A DNA stretch of 41,537 nt from a bacterium (GCA_028821455.1 JAPPGE010000087.1:1-41537), one strand, 5' to 3'; counted from the first letter of the stretch, positions 1 to 7,529 are shown. A program made the numbers and translations. The notes: generated by a model from the letters alone, not told the origin.

Positions 1-761
1 GACCCGTCCTCGCCCGTCTCGCGCGCGAGCGGGGTTTTGACAATGTCGGCCTGCTCCATGTCGACGACCCCTGGGGGCGAGGACTCGCCGGCGCTTTCGA
101 GGCTGCCTGGGACGGTCCCGTCGAGACCGTCCCCGTGCAACGTGCTCAGACCGGATTCCTGCCGGCATTGCGCGAATCTGCGAGCAGGGGCGCACAGGCC
201 CTCGTGGTGATCGCCTCCGAGACGGCGTCTCTCGCCATGGTCCGCGAGGCCATCGACAACGGCCTTTACGACAGCTTCGTCTTCGGCGACGGCGCCAAGC
301 GCGTGAGCCTGGTCCGTTCTCTCGGCGGCGCCCGCCTCGGCGACATGTACGGCACCGGGCCCGCGTCGGCGCCGGAGAGCGCCGGGTCTGCGGCGTGGGA
401 AGCGGCCTGGGTCGCCGAGTTCGGCGCGTTGCCGGTGCTCGTCTACGTCAAGGAGGCCTACGACGCGACGGTCGCGCTGGCGTTTGCCGCCCAGGCTGCG
501 GGCCGGACGGACGGCGCCGCAATCCGCGACCGGCTGCGCGCAGTGACCGGTTCGCCAGGCGCCGTCGTGATTGCCGGCCCGACGGGTATTGCCGAAGGGC
601 TTCGCATCCTCGCCGACGGCGGAGAGATCGACTACGAAGGTGCGTCGGGCAGCGTGGACTGGGACGAGCACGGCGACTTGCGCCGCGGCCATATCGGCAT
701 CTGGCGCTTCACCGAGGACGAACGGATCGAGGAGGTCCGGGCGGTTGCGTTCTCAAGATAG
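1..761 (+). CDS. ABC transporter substrate-binding protein, branched-chain amino acid type (5' truncated)
   Basis: This is the C-terminal part of a periplasmic binding protein; the reading frame is open from base 3, so the start lies outside the window. The visible protein has the alternating beta/alpha pattern of the type I periplasmic-binding fold (LivJ/LivK, Peripla_BP_6): a strand with VGLLHVDDPWG near the left edge, ALVVIASE, then the hinge region and LVYVKEAYDATVALAFA, followed by a late GPTGIAEGLRILADGGEIDYEG segment and WRF near the end. Such proteins capture amino acids or similar small ligands in the periplasm for an ABC importer. No permease or ATPase gene lies on this side of it. 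The family is fairly clear; the ligand cannot be told from sequence. Confidence 0.8.
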   Translation, partial: PVLARLARERGFDNVGLLHVDDPWGRGLAGAFEAAWDGPVETVPVQRAQTGFLPALRESASRGAQALVVIASETASLAMVREAIDNGLYDSFVFGDGAKRVSLVRSLGGARLGDMYGTGPASAPESAGSAAWEAAWVAEFGALPVLVYVKEAYDATVALAFAAQAAGRTDGAAIRDRLRAVTGSPGAVVIAGPTGIAEGLRILADGGEIDYEGASGSVDWDEHGDLRRGHIGIWRFTEDERIEEVRAVAFSR

Positions 762-872
762 GGATGTCGGCTTCGTTGCGGGCATTTCTCGCGGCAAGGA
801 CAGCACCTCGCCGGACAACCGCACGCGTGCATGGAACACGTCCGGCCATGACGAGTTGGGGACCCGCAGGGT

Positions 873-2009
873 CTACGCGTCCCGGCCGGCCGGCGGCAGC
901 TGGAGCAGCAGCCGCACCAGATCGGCCTGCCGCGCCGAGCCGGTCTTCGAGAGCACGTTCTTCAGCGTCCAGCGAATGGTGTTCTCCGAGCGGTCGAGTT
1001 CGCGTGCGATGTCGCGCACGGTTCGGCCCCGTCCGAGCAGAATAGCAACGCGGCTCTCGGCGGCGGTCAGCCCGAGCATGTCGCCGACCGCCTCTGGATC
1101 GAGCCGGCCGGCGTCCGGATCGCGGATGAGAACCACCGCCGCAATCCGTTCCGCCCCGAAGTCGGCGCGGCGTGGCGCAACGGGATGCACGTGGACGATC
1201 AGCGACAGACCGGCCGGGCGCCGCACGGGCATGGAGCCACCGACCGGCATGTGTCCGAAACGCGGCAAGGCCCCGGATACCAGCCTGCGGAGTCTCGCAT
1301 CGTCGTTCGGCGAGCCGGCCCGCAGGGCGCCCCGCCATTCGTCGAGTCCGCCTCTCGCGGCCAGCATCCGGCGCGCAGACCGGTTGGCCGAGACGATGCT
1401 GCCGCTTCGATCCAGGAACATCGTGCCCAGTGAATCGTGCTCCAGCAATGCGGTCACCTCGGCATGGGCATGCGCTTCCGCCGCCACCAGCTCCCGGCGC
1501 ACCCGGACAGCCTGGCGAATGTGGGGCAGCAGAGCGCCGATCCGTTTGAGCCTGTCCGGCGCCCACCCCGCCTCGCCGTTCGCCATGGTCCAGAACAGAC
1601 AGCCGTCCCGGTGCCGCTCGCCTGACGGACGGTCGACCACCACGGCCAACTGGTCGCGGCAGTCGTACTTCGGCTGGAACTCGTTGTACATCGGAGAGTT
1701 CCGCTTCTCGGCCGGGGTGAACAACTCCTCGTTGTGGGTCAGCCGCCAGGCCGGCAGCTTGCCGATCCGCGGCACGTTCTCGCTGAACGCCGCATAGTTC
1801 GCGATCCAGTCGGCCACGATCTCCTGGTGCGGGTCGCCGTCGATCCAGCACGCCGCGAAAGTCGCCTCGCCATCGGCCGCGAGCGCGGTGAACTGACCTC
1901 CGTTGAGACCGCACAGAAGGTCAATCGCCCGAAAGGCGTCGCCCCAGCGCGCGTCGTCGAACGCGGCGTCGAGAAGGATATCCACGGTGCTTTCGAAAAG
2001 ATCGTCCAT
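873..2009 (-). CDS. LuxR-family transcriptional regulator with PAS-like sensor region
   Basis: A DNA-binding regulator of about 378 residues. The C-terminal ~60 residues (about 314-372) are a LuxR/FixJ-type helix-turn-helix: LTAAESRVAILLGRG, then TVRDIARELDRSENTIRWTL and KTGSARQADLVRLL. The middle (about 195-300) resembles a PAS fold (LGTMFLDRSGSIVSANRSARRML), and the N-terminal third holds a conserved-looking YNEFQPKYDCRDQL block common in this type of regulator. I chose ATG 2009 because MDDLFESTVDILLDAAFDDARW begins the conserved part; an upstream in-frame start at 2075 would add 22 non-conserved residues. It is divergent from the lipoprotein gene at 2376, with a 366-bp palindrome-rich gap between them, so it may control that gene. 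The signal it senses is unknown. Confidence 0.85.
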   Translation of the reverse strand: MDDLFESTVDILLDAAFDDARWGDAFRAIDLLCGLNGGQFTALAADGEATFAACWIDGDPHQEIVADWIANYAAFSENVPRIGKLPAWRLTHNEELFTPAEKRNSPMYNEFQPKYDCRDQLAVVVDRPSGERHRDGCLFWTMANGEAGWAPDRLKRIGALLPHIRQAVRVRRELVAAEAHAHAEVTALLEHDSLGTMFLDRSGSIVSANRSARRMLAARGGLDEWRGALRAGSPNDDARLRRLVSGALPRFGHMPVGGSMPVRRPAGLSLIVHVHPVAPRRADFGAERIAAVVLIRDPDAGRLDPEAVGDMLGLTAAESRVAILLGRGRTVRDIARELDRSENTIRWTLKNVLSKTGSARQADLVRLLLQLPPAGRDA

Positions 2010-2103
2010 TCGACTGACTGGTGCCTGTCTCGTCGGCTGCAGGAAACACTCCGAACCCGCCGACGATCGAGGCATCGTAATCGAGCCCTGTCTTGTCTCG
2101 CTT

Positions 2104-2116
2104 CCCCAACTTGGGG
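2104..2116. repeat. Perfect palindrome, candidate operator
   Basis: CCCCAACTTGGGG has six-base arms around one C, and the flanks extend it imperfectly (TTCCCCAA / TTGGGGGAA, 2102-2119). It lies about 95 bp upstream of the LuxR gene start and 260 bp upstream of the lipoprotein. Its core resembles the second palindrome at 2248-2263 (CCCA...TTGGG in both), which would fit two sites for one regulator. It has no T-run, so a terminator is less likely. The role as an operator is inference. Confidence 0.45.
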
Positions 2117-2247
2117 GAATTCCAGGTCAAGACTGGTGGATTCGGGACCAGTTTCCGGCACGTGGCGCAGACAGCGTCCGCGAATTCTGGCTCCATCCGC
2201 CCGCGGGATGCCGGGCATGAACTGCATCGCCGGCCCGTGATCGTGGC

Positions 2248-2263
2248 CCACCCATTTGGGTGG
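2248..2263. repeat. Perfect palindrome, candidate operator of the lipoprotein gene
   Basis: CCACCCATTTGGGTGG has seven-base arms (2248-2254 and 2257-2263) around TT. It lies about 112 bp upstream of the lipoprotein start. It shares its core with the palindrome at 2104-2116, with centres about 145 bp apart. It could be a regulator binding site. In GC-rich DNA short palindromes also arise by chance, so confidence is moderate. Confidence 0.45.
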
Positions 2264-2375
2264 CGACCGCGTTCGTTGTGCATCCCAACCTCGCTCGCAT
2301 GCAGCGCGAATTCCACCCATGGCGCCGCCACCGGAGCGCTGCCCGATCGACGCCCAAGCAAGCGGGGAGACCGAC

Positions 2376-3443
2376 ATGACCGCACGCTACCTCTATGCCA
2401 TCGCCGCCCTTTTGTTGCTCGCCGCGTGCGGCGGGGGCGGCGGCTCATCGACGGGCATGACGGGAACGCCCTCAACGCCCGGGACCGGCACGCCGGACAC
2501 GCCGTCGCAGCCGCCATTCGGCACCTCCGTTCCCGCCGACGCGGACGAAGTGCTGGAGTCCGCCGCACCGTCGCTCTACGCCCTGGTGCCCGCCTCGAAA
2601 GTCTGGTTCGGAAGCGCCGCCCTGTCGGCCGGTCCCGATGTCACGGACCTGGGCCTGACCTTCGACGGCAGCCGCGCGACCGTCACCGTCGACCGGGGCA
2701 ACGCTGGCTCCGTGGTTCTCGACACCAGCGACACCTACCTGGACGAAGGCCATACGGTCTCGGTGTTCTACGGCGACACCGGATCGGGGCGGACCGCGCG
2801 CAACCGATACGTCTATTCCCGGACCGGCAACAGCGCCACCATAGGCCGTCTCGTGATCGACTGGTCCAACAGCGATCCCAGCGACTACATCGCCGGCGGG
2901 TACTGGCTGCATGCCGGGCCGGGCTCGACCGACTGGGAAGCAGGCGCCTACGTGGTCGGCCCGGAGTTGAGCCTGAGCAATCCGCCCAGCCTGCCGGTCT
3001 CCGGCACGGCCGTCTACGAAGGCGACGCTGGAGGTGTCTATTCGTTCCAGGGAGCGTTCGCCGACCAGCTCGACGATGCGGGGCTGGCGGTGAGGGGCGA
3101 CTTCACCTCGGAGGCCAGCCTCCGCGCCGACTTCGGGTCCGGGACCATCGAGGGCTGCATCGGATGCTCTTACGGGCTGATCGACGGGATCGGCCAACTG
3201 GAACTCGGGGCCGTCTCCTTTGATCGCGCCAACGGCACGTTTCACGGCTCCAACGTGACCCTTTCGACAACCATCGTGCAGGTCACCGGGTCGAGCGGCA
3301 AGTGGGCCGGCCAGTTCTCCAACATCCCGGACAGCTCGGGCGCGCCGCGCCTGGCGGCCGGGACCTTCGACGCCCGGGCATCGGCCAGCGACGGCAGCAC
3401 CGTCGCGCTGGTCGGCGCCTTCGGAGCCGGACGCACGCGCTGA
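2376..3443 (+). CDS. Transferrin-binding-protein-B-like surface lipoprotein
   Basis: A 355-residue lipoprotein. The start at ATG 2376 follows GGGGAGA by five bases and opens with a classic lipoprotein signal (MTARYLYAIAALLLLAAC), so Cys18 would be acylated; Gly at +2 fits outer-membrane sorting. A Gly/Ser/Thr/Pro-rich linker (about residues 19-52) follows. The body has the small repeated motifs of the TbpB-type beta-barrel (PF01298-like): GTAVYEGDAGGVYSFQG, GSGTIEGC, GTFHGSNV, and a C-terminal GKWAGQFSN...AGTFDA...VALVGAFGA. This family includes surface lipoproteins exported by Slam proteins, but no Slam gene is visible here. The ligand is unknown; true iron acquisition is only one possibility. 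A 13-bp-stem hairpin follows the gene. Confidence 0.7.
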   Translation: MTARYLYAIAALLLLAACGGGGGSSTGMTGTPSTPGTGTPDTPSQPPFGTSVPADADEVLESAAPSLYALVPASKVWFGSAALSAGPDVTDLGLTFDGSRATVTVDRGNAGSVVLDTSDTYLDEGHTVSVFYGDTGSGRTARNRYVYSRTGNSATIGRLVIDWSNSDPSDYIAGGYWLHAGPGSTDWEAGAYVVGPELSLSNPPSLPVSGTAVYEGDAGGVYSFQGAFADQLDDAGLAVRGDFTSEASLRADFGSGTIEGCIGCSYGLIDGIGQLELGAVSFDRANGTFHGSNVTLSTTIVQVTGSSGKWAGQFSNIPDSSGAPRLAAGTFDARASASDGSTVALVGAFGAGRTR

Positions 3444-3496
3444 TAGCCGGGCGACGGTCGGGGCGGAATCCGCGCGCCGGCGGCTCGGGTTCGGAC

Positions 3497-3536
3497 TTTC
3501 CGGCGGCGGGCGACAGCAAGTTACCGCCGCCGGAAA
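3497..3536. terminator. Strong hairpin between convergent lipoprotein and glk genes
   Basis: A perfect 13-bp stem (TTTCCGGCGGCGG at 3497-3509, CCGCCGCCGGAAA at 3524-3536) encloses a 14-nt loop. It lies between the ends of two convergent genes (3443 and 3593), where a two-way terminator is expected. It lacks a clear T-run on either strand apart from the stem-base A/T stretch, so it may be a Rho-assisted or mRNA 3'-end-protecting structure rather than a classical terminator. Confidence 0.55.
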
Positions 3537-3592
3537 ACCGTAGACTGTCACCGGGGACTTGCTCCGGGGAAAGCGTGGCGACTGCAGGGAAG

Positions 3593-4567
3593 TCAGAAGC
3601 AGTCGGCGAGATGGCCTGCACACCCGGTAAGCGCCGCATATTCGTCCTCGATCACCGAGACGCCGAAGCTTTCCATGAAACCACTGAAACGACCCTTGTC
3701 ACGGAACGCCTCGACAAAGCCGAGATCCTTCAGATAGGGAGCGATGGCGCGAGACACCCCGCCCACGAGGTAGATTCCGCCATATGGGAGTGTAGTGAGT
3801 GCGAGATTGCCCACGGACACTCCGAGCAGGCGGACGAAGACACGCAATGTCGCTTCGGAGCGTGGGTCGGGCGTGGCAAGTGCCTGCACGATCTCGTTGG
3901 CGCACATCTTCGATGGCGCGTTCTCCATGTGCCCCAGCCAGGCGTGAATGTTCTCGATCCCGCGCCCCGACAGGACGTCCTCAACAACGGCAAATCCCTG
4001 TCTCGCCTGAATGAACTGTGCAAGGCGGAGATCCGCGTCGTTGCCGACGGGCATGCTGACATGACCGGCCTCTGCCGGAGACACGTGACGTCCCGAAGCA
4101 AAGTGATGAACCATTGCAGCGTTGAAGCCGGTGCCGACGCCGACTACGAGTTGCACTGCGCTGCTGCCGGCGCCGGACTGCGGCATGATCTCGCGCAGGT
4201 ACGAGGGCGCGATATGGCCCAGCGCATGACCCTCGGCCTGCAGGTCGTTCAGGAGCGCGACGGTTCCTGATCCGGTGGCGCGGGCAATCCCCGGGATGTC
4301 GATGCGCCAGCCAATATTGGTGAACTCGGCGACGCCGTCCTGTACCGGGCCGGCGACCGCAACACAGGCCATGCCACACGAATCCCTGCCCGCAGCCACC
4401 AGGTAGTGGTCGAGCACCGATGTGAGGTCGGAATGATCGACATTTCGGTAGCGGCGAATCGAGCCGGGAATCACGGCCGTTCCCCGGGCGAGTGCGATCC
4501 GAGTGTTGGTGCCACCGACATCGGCGACAAGCGAAGACATATCACGAGAAGGGGGCGACAGAGTCAT
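3593..4567 (-). CDS. glk: Glucokinase
   Basis: A 324-residue ATP-dependent hexokinase of the bacterial Glk family, converting glucose to glucose 6-phosphate in the cytoplasm. The ATP phosphate-binding motif VADVGGTNTRIAL is at about residues 14-26. The catalytic base region LLNDLQAEGHALG places the Asp at about residue 108. VGVGTGFNAA forms the second nucleotide-binding loop, and PAEAGHVSMP matches the sugar-binding Glu/His segment of E. coli Glk. Two starts are possible: 4567 (used here) or the internal Met at 4540 just before SSLVADVGG; neither has a strong ribosome binding site. It stands alone, with a short inverted repeat (4586-4607) and a perfect 20-bp palindrome (4631-4650) upstream. 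Confidence 0.92.
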   Translation of the reverse strand: MTLSPPSRDMSSLVADVGGTNTRIALARGTAVIPGSIRRYRNVDHSDLTSVLDHYLVAAGRDSCGMACVAVAGPVQDGVAEFTNIGWRIDIPGIARATGSGTVALLNDLQAEGHALGHIAPSYLREIMPQSGAGSSAVQLVVGVGTGFNAAMVHHFASGRHVSPAEAGHVSMPVGNDADLRLAQFIQARQGFAVVEDVLSGRGIENIHAWLGHMENAPSKMCANEIVQALATPDPRSEATLRVFVRLLGVSVGNLALTTLPYGGIYLVGGVSRAIAPYLKDLGFVEAFRDKGRFSGFMESFGVSVIEDEYAALTGCAGHLADCF

Positions 4568-4585
4568 CGTCCGATCGACATTAGG

Positions 4586-4607
4586 CTGGAGAACAGGATA
4601 TCTCCAG
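4586..4607. repeat. Inverted repeat just upstream of glk
   Basis: CTGGAGA (4586-4592) and TCTCCAG (4601-4607) form a seven-base inverted repeat around eight bases. It sits 19-40 bp upstream of the glk start, where a repressor site would overlap the promoter or leader. Function is inferred from position only. Confidence 0.35.
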
Positions 4608-4630
4608 ACCCTCTCCTCTGACGGAATCCA

Positions 4631-4650
4631 GGGTTGCCGCGCGGCAACCC
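4631..4650. repeat. Perfect 20-bp palindrome between glk and vapBC
   Basis: GGGTTGCCGCGCGGCAACCC is its own reverse complement over all 20 bases. As RNA it would be an 8-bp stem with a GCGC tetraloop. It lies 64 bp upstream of glk and 70 bp beyond the vapC stop. It may end vapBC transcription or bind a regulator of glk; no T-run follows it on either strand. Confidence 0.5.
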
Positions 4651-4719
4651 ACCATCAGAACGACTCTTGTTCCGGGAGATGACAATCTTCACGGACACTC
4701 CGAATGAACCGGGCACCTC

Positions 4720-5108
4720 TCATAGGGTGCGAAGGCCCAAGTGGCGTTCCATGGGCAGGAAGTTCCGGTCCAAATGAAGCAGCATGTGCCCGTTCTCAAT
4801 GCAGAAAGTTGCAATCAACATATCAATCGTCTTGCGAACAGTGGCGCCAGCGGCACGCAGAGTGCGATAGTTTCGGATGCTCGCAAGAGCGTTGGCGCGA
4901 CCAACCATCGGCCGGAAAAAAGCGTTTCCAGCACTGCCTGCGCGAAGCGGAGTTCGCGGTCGTCGCGAAAGCCCTGCAGAACTTCGGCCATCACGAGGTC
5001 TCCAATGGCAACCGCTTGCTTGCCGAGAATGTCGTCAAGCAAAGCCGTCTCGCGCGTATCCGTGCCGTTGAAGTAGTCGATCCAAACCGAGGAATCGACA
5101 ACTATCAT
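4720..5108 (-). pseudogene. vapC: VapC-family PIN-domain toxin, split by a frameshift in a six-base homopolymer
   Basis: The first part begins at ATG 5108 with the PIN signature MIVVDSSVWIDYFNG and continues through IGDLVMAEVLQGFRDD, but after LETL it leaves the conserved frame. The rest of the PIN domain (MVGRANALASIRNYRTLR, then TVRKTIDMLIATFCIENGH, LLHLDRNF and MERHLGL) is in the -1-shifted frame down to a stop at 4720. The switch falls on six T residues (complement of A 4916-4921): one more T gives an uninterrupted 129-residue toxin of normal size, with all expected acidic residues. The stop-to-start overlap with vapB (ATGA at 5105-5108) is intact. The break may be a true mutation, a homopolymer sequencing error, or a slippage site. 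Unrestored, the product would lack the C-terminal catalytic acidic residues. Confidence 0.85.
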
Positions 5109-5299
5109 CGGTCCCTCCGCATGTCGTCGAGCGAGCCTTCCCAGTTGAGCCTGCCACGCAACGCGCGTATCTGTCCCTGTGCCCTGACCTGTGCAAGCAG
5201 GCGCAGGCCTTCCTCGACAGCTGCCTTTTTTGTCTTGAATTCGCCCGACTCCATGACCTTAGCCATCAGGGCGTCATCAATGTCGATGTTGGTACGCAT
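5105..5299 (-). CDS. vapB: VapB-family antitoxin
   Basis: A 64-residue antitoxin of the VapB type that would bind DNA through a ribbon-helix-helix and neutralise VapC. The N-terminal RTNIDIDDALMAKVME and the following TKKAAVEEGLRLLAQ are the typical strand and helices; the C-terminal tail (GRLNWEGSLDDMRRD) is the expected toxin-binding peptide. I chose ATG 5299; an in-frame GTG at 5305 would add two residues, and the GGTGGAG beside it makes the choice uncertain. The gene overlaps vapC by four bases (ATGA), a usual coupling in such pairs. A short imperfect palindrome TAGA-AC-TCTA in the region just upstream could be an autoregulatory site. Confidence 0.88.
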   Translation of the reverse strand: MRTNIDIDDALMAKVMESGEFKTKKAAVEEGLRLLAQVRAQGQIRALRGRLNWEGSLDDMRRDR

Positions 5300-5305
5300 C
5301 TCCAC

Positions 5306-5519
5306 CCAATGTGTAGAGTTCTAATCATTTTGCACATCGATTGGACGCTCACCAGCACTGCTCCGGCGCGCCATCCGAATTCGGCGCCGAGAGGTCGCGC
5401 GGGACCGCAGGTCCCGGCCAGAGGAGGACCGGCCGCGCTGGGCAGATGTCGGTCTCCGGGCTTGAGGGTCGCGGTGGATTGCTGCAAGAAGTCCGCCGCC
5501 AGTCAGGAGGATGCAACGG
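5306..5519. other. Divergent gap between vapBC and the acyl-CoA dehydrogenase gene
   Basis: This gap should hold the promoters of vapBC (leftward) and the acyl-CoA dehydrogenase gene (rightward). It has a small hairpin GGGACC-GCA-GGTCCC at 5401-5415 and the AGGAGG ribosome binding site at 5505-5510. No gene is visible and I could not assign a confident promoter. Confidence 0.4.
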
Positions 5520-6629
5520 ATGATTGGTAACGCGGTGGAGGCCCACTGCGCTCGCGTCGCCAGAGATGCCGCTGCCTGGGAAAGCGCCCGGCACTATCCC
5601 CTCGACGCGATGCGCGAGGCGGGCAGATCGGGGCTGGCCGGCATGCTGGTTCCGCGGGAACAAGGGGGGCTCGGACTGGCTCTCGGCGATGCCTGCGATG
5701 TCGTTGCGCGCATTGCTGGCGAAGACTTCGGCCATGCCTTCGCCCTCAAGGTCCACGCCAACATGACGGCCAGCCTTGCCCGGTCGGGAAAGAACGATCT
5801 CATTGCGCGTCATCTCGATGATCTCCTCCGGGCAAGGCGGATCGGCGCCTTCCTCCTCACCGAGCCCGGAGCCGGCAGCGATGCCGCGGCCATCACCGCA
5901 TCGGCACGTGCGGACGGCGACCACTGGGTGATCGACGGAGAAAAGGCCTGGGTCACCAATGGCGTGGCCGCGGGCGTCCTGCTGGTCTTCCTGCAGACCG
6001 ACGCATCCCAGGGGTGGCGCGGCATCGCCGGATTCCTCGTCGATGCCGACACCCCGGGCATCGCACGAACCGATCCCTACACGCTTCTTGGCGGTCATTC
6101 CGCCGGGGTGTGTGGGTTCAGTTTTTCATCCGTACGGGTGGACCGCGCGGCGATGATCCTCGCTCCCGGCGACGCCTTCCGGACCGCCATGCGAGGCATC
6201 AATACCGCCCGGGCCGGAGTGGCCGCGATGTGCTGCGGCATGGTGGAGGCGGCGCTGGACCAGGCGCTCGATGCCGTGGCCTCCCGGAACGCCTTCGGCC
6301 GCACGATCGGTGACTTTCAGGGGGTGCAGTGGATGCTGGCCGACGTGGCAACGGACCTCAGGGCGGCCCGATTGCTCACCCGCGACGCCGCCGCCGCCTT
6401 CGACAGCGGCGAGGACGTCCAGGTGGCATGCGCCCATGCCAAGAAGTTCGCCACGCGGGTGGCCTGGAAAGCGATCAGCGACTGCATGCAGGTCATGGGC
6501 GCCCGGGGGTTCCGTGGAGATGACGGTCATTCCCTGGCGCGCCACCTTGCCTGCGCCCGGATGGCCCAGTGGCTCGACGGCGCGACGGAGATCCAGAACG
6601 TCGTCATCGCCCGCAGTCTCGTGTCCTGA
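5520..6629 (+). CDS. Acyl-CoA dehydrogenase family flavoprotein with Asp at the usual catalytic Glu position
   Basis: A 369-residue acyl-CoA dehydrogenase-fold enzyme that would desaturate an acyl-CoA with FAD. ATG 5520 is preferred over ATG 5511 because AGGAGG (5505-5510) lies nine bases before 5520 and directly touches 5511. The FAD/substrate motif LTEPGAGSD is at about 113-121, EKAWVTNG at about 141-148, the Arg-rich segment RNAFGRTIGDFQGVQ at about 256-270, and QVMGARGF at about 324-331. At the C-terminus, WLDGATEIQNVVIAR aligns with the YEGTxEIQ motif where medium- and short-chain enzymes carry the catalytic Glu; here it is Asp353. Activity or substrate may therefore differ. It stands alone and ends three bases from the convergent exporter gene. 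Confidence 0.88.
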   Translation: MIGNAVEAHCARVARDAAAWESARHYPLDAMREAGRSGLAGMLVPREQGGLGLALGDACDVVARIAGEDFGHAFALKVHANMTASLARSGKNDLIARHLDDLLRARRIGAFLLTEPGAGSDAAAITASARADGDHWVIDGEKAWVTNGVAAGVLLVFLQTDASQGWRGIAGFLVDADTPGIARTDPYTLLGGHSAGVCGFSFSSVRVDRAAMILAPGDAFRTAMRGINTARAGVAAMCCGMVEAALDQALDAVASRNAFGRTIGDFQGVQWMLADVATDLRAARLLTRDAAAAFDSGEDVQVACAHAKKFATRVAWKAISDCMQVMGARGFRGDDGHSLARHLACARMAQWLDGATEIQNVVIARSLVS

Positions 6630-6632
6630 GCG

Positions 6633-7529
6633 TCAATCGGTGGCCCTGGCCTCTCTCACGGTCTCGCGAGACAGCAGTGCCATGGCCGCCAGCAGTACAG
6701 CGGCGGCGCCCCACACCAGCATGTCGTGGCGCTCACCGAAGATGACGATGCCCCAGGCGATGCCGGCGAACAGGGCTGCGAACACGCTGAAATTGACCAG
6801 CACACCGCCGGTCCTGTTGATGAGCCAGAAGTAGATGATGATCTCGACAAGACCGATCAGGGAGAAGAGCAGGATACCGATCTCGGCCGTGGTCCAGGCA
6901 AGGCCCGGCCACGGTTCACCGACCACGATGAGCAGTGGCGCCACGAGAATCAAGGCGGCGGCGGCCTCGCCAAATCCGACCTGCCAGATATCGAAACCCT
7001 CCGGCCAGCGCCTGTCGACATAGATCGACTCGATGCCGTAGCAAAGCGGTACGAAGCCGACGAGCAGCATCCATTCCAGGACCCCCATTCCCGGCAGGGA
7101 AAGCTGTGGCGCCAGCACCATGACAGCGGCGGCCATGCCCAGCGCCACCGCCACCAGCCTGGTTCGCGACACCCGTTCTGTCCGGGCGAGAAGCGCCACG
7201 ACGATCGAGACCATCGGCGTGAAACAGACGATCAGCGTGATGACGCCCGCTGGCAGGTGCGGTGCGGCATGGAGCACGGCCGCCAGTGGCAGGGCATAGC
7301 CGAGCAACCCGGTAATGGCGAAGAATTCGATGGCTTTCGGCGTCAGGCGAAAGTGGGACCGGCGCACCAGGAGAATGACGGCGTAGCTGGCGCTGACGAG
7401 AAGCATGGCGATGACCAGAACCGTCAACTCGCCGTAGCCTCCCTCGGCAGCGAGCTTCAGCATCGCGAACTGGGCGCCCCATGCGGTACCCTGAACGATG
7501 ACAGCGAAGACGTAGACGAGTTGTCGCAT
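6633..7529 (-). CDS. EamA-family (DMT) membrane transporter
   Basis: A 298-residue integral membrane protein with about ten hydrophobic segments arranged as two EamA halves, typical of drug/metabolite exporters. Examples of segments are LVYVFAVIVQGTAWGAQFAML, ELTVLVIAMLLVSASYAVIL, and the C-terminal LVWGAAAVLLAAMALL. I start it at ATG 7529 because AGAGG lies four bases upstream and the first membrane helix follows at once; earlier in-frame starts add about 45 residues of non-membrane sequence. The substrate is unknown. Its place beside catabolic genes would fit export of a metabolite or amino acid, but it is on the opposite strand to its neighbours. Confidence 0.85.
   Translation of the reverse strand: MRQLVYVFAVIVQGTAWGAQFAMLKLAAEGGYGELTVLVIAMLLVSASYAVILLVRRSHFRLTPKAIEFFAITGLLGYALPLAAVLHAAPHLPAGVITLIVCFTPMVSIVVALLARTERVSRTRLVAVALGMAAAVMVLAPQLSLPGMGVLEWMLLVGFVPLCYGIESIYVDRRWPEGFDIWQVGFGEAAAALILVAPLLIVVGEPWPGLAWTTAEIGILLFSLIGLVEIIIYFWLINRTGGVLVNFSVFAALFAGIAWGIVIFGERHDMLVWGAAAVLLAAMALLSRETVREARATD

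Larger units (their letters stand above)
2010..2375. other. Divergent intergenic region with several inverted repeats
   Basis: This 366-bp stretch separates the LuxR regulator (leftward) from the lipoprotein gene (rightward). I see no credible small gene in it. It contains four short inverted repeats: CGTCGGC/GCCGACG (2031-2037 and 2059-2065), CCCCAA-C-TTGGGG (2104-2116), ACTGGT/ACCAGT (2132-2137 and 2147-2152), and CCACCCA-TT-TGGGTGG (2248-2263). A likely ribosome binding site, GGGGAGA (2364-2370), sits just before the lipoprotein start. No good sigma-70 -35/-10 pair was obvious on either strand. Confidence 0.6.

Noticed and set aside
2472..3623. A 383-codon open frame on the minus strand over the lipoprotein
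   Set aside because: The plus-strand frame has a ribosome binding site, lipoprotein signal and barrel motifs; the minus frame has none.
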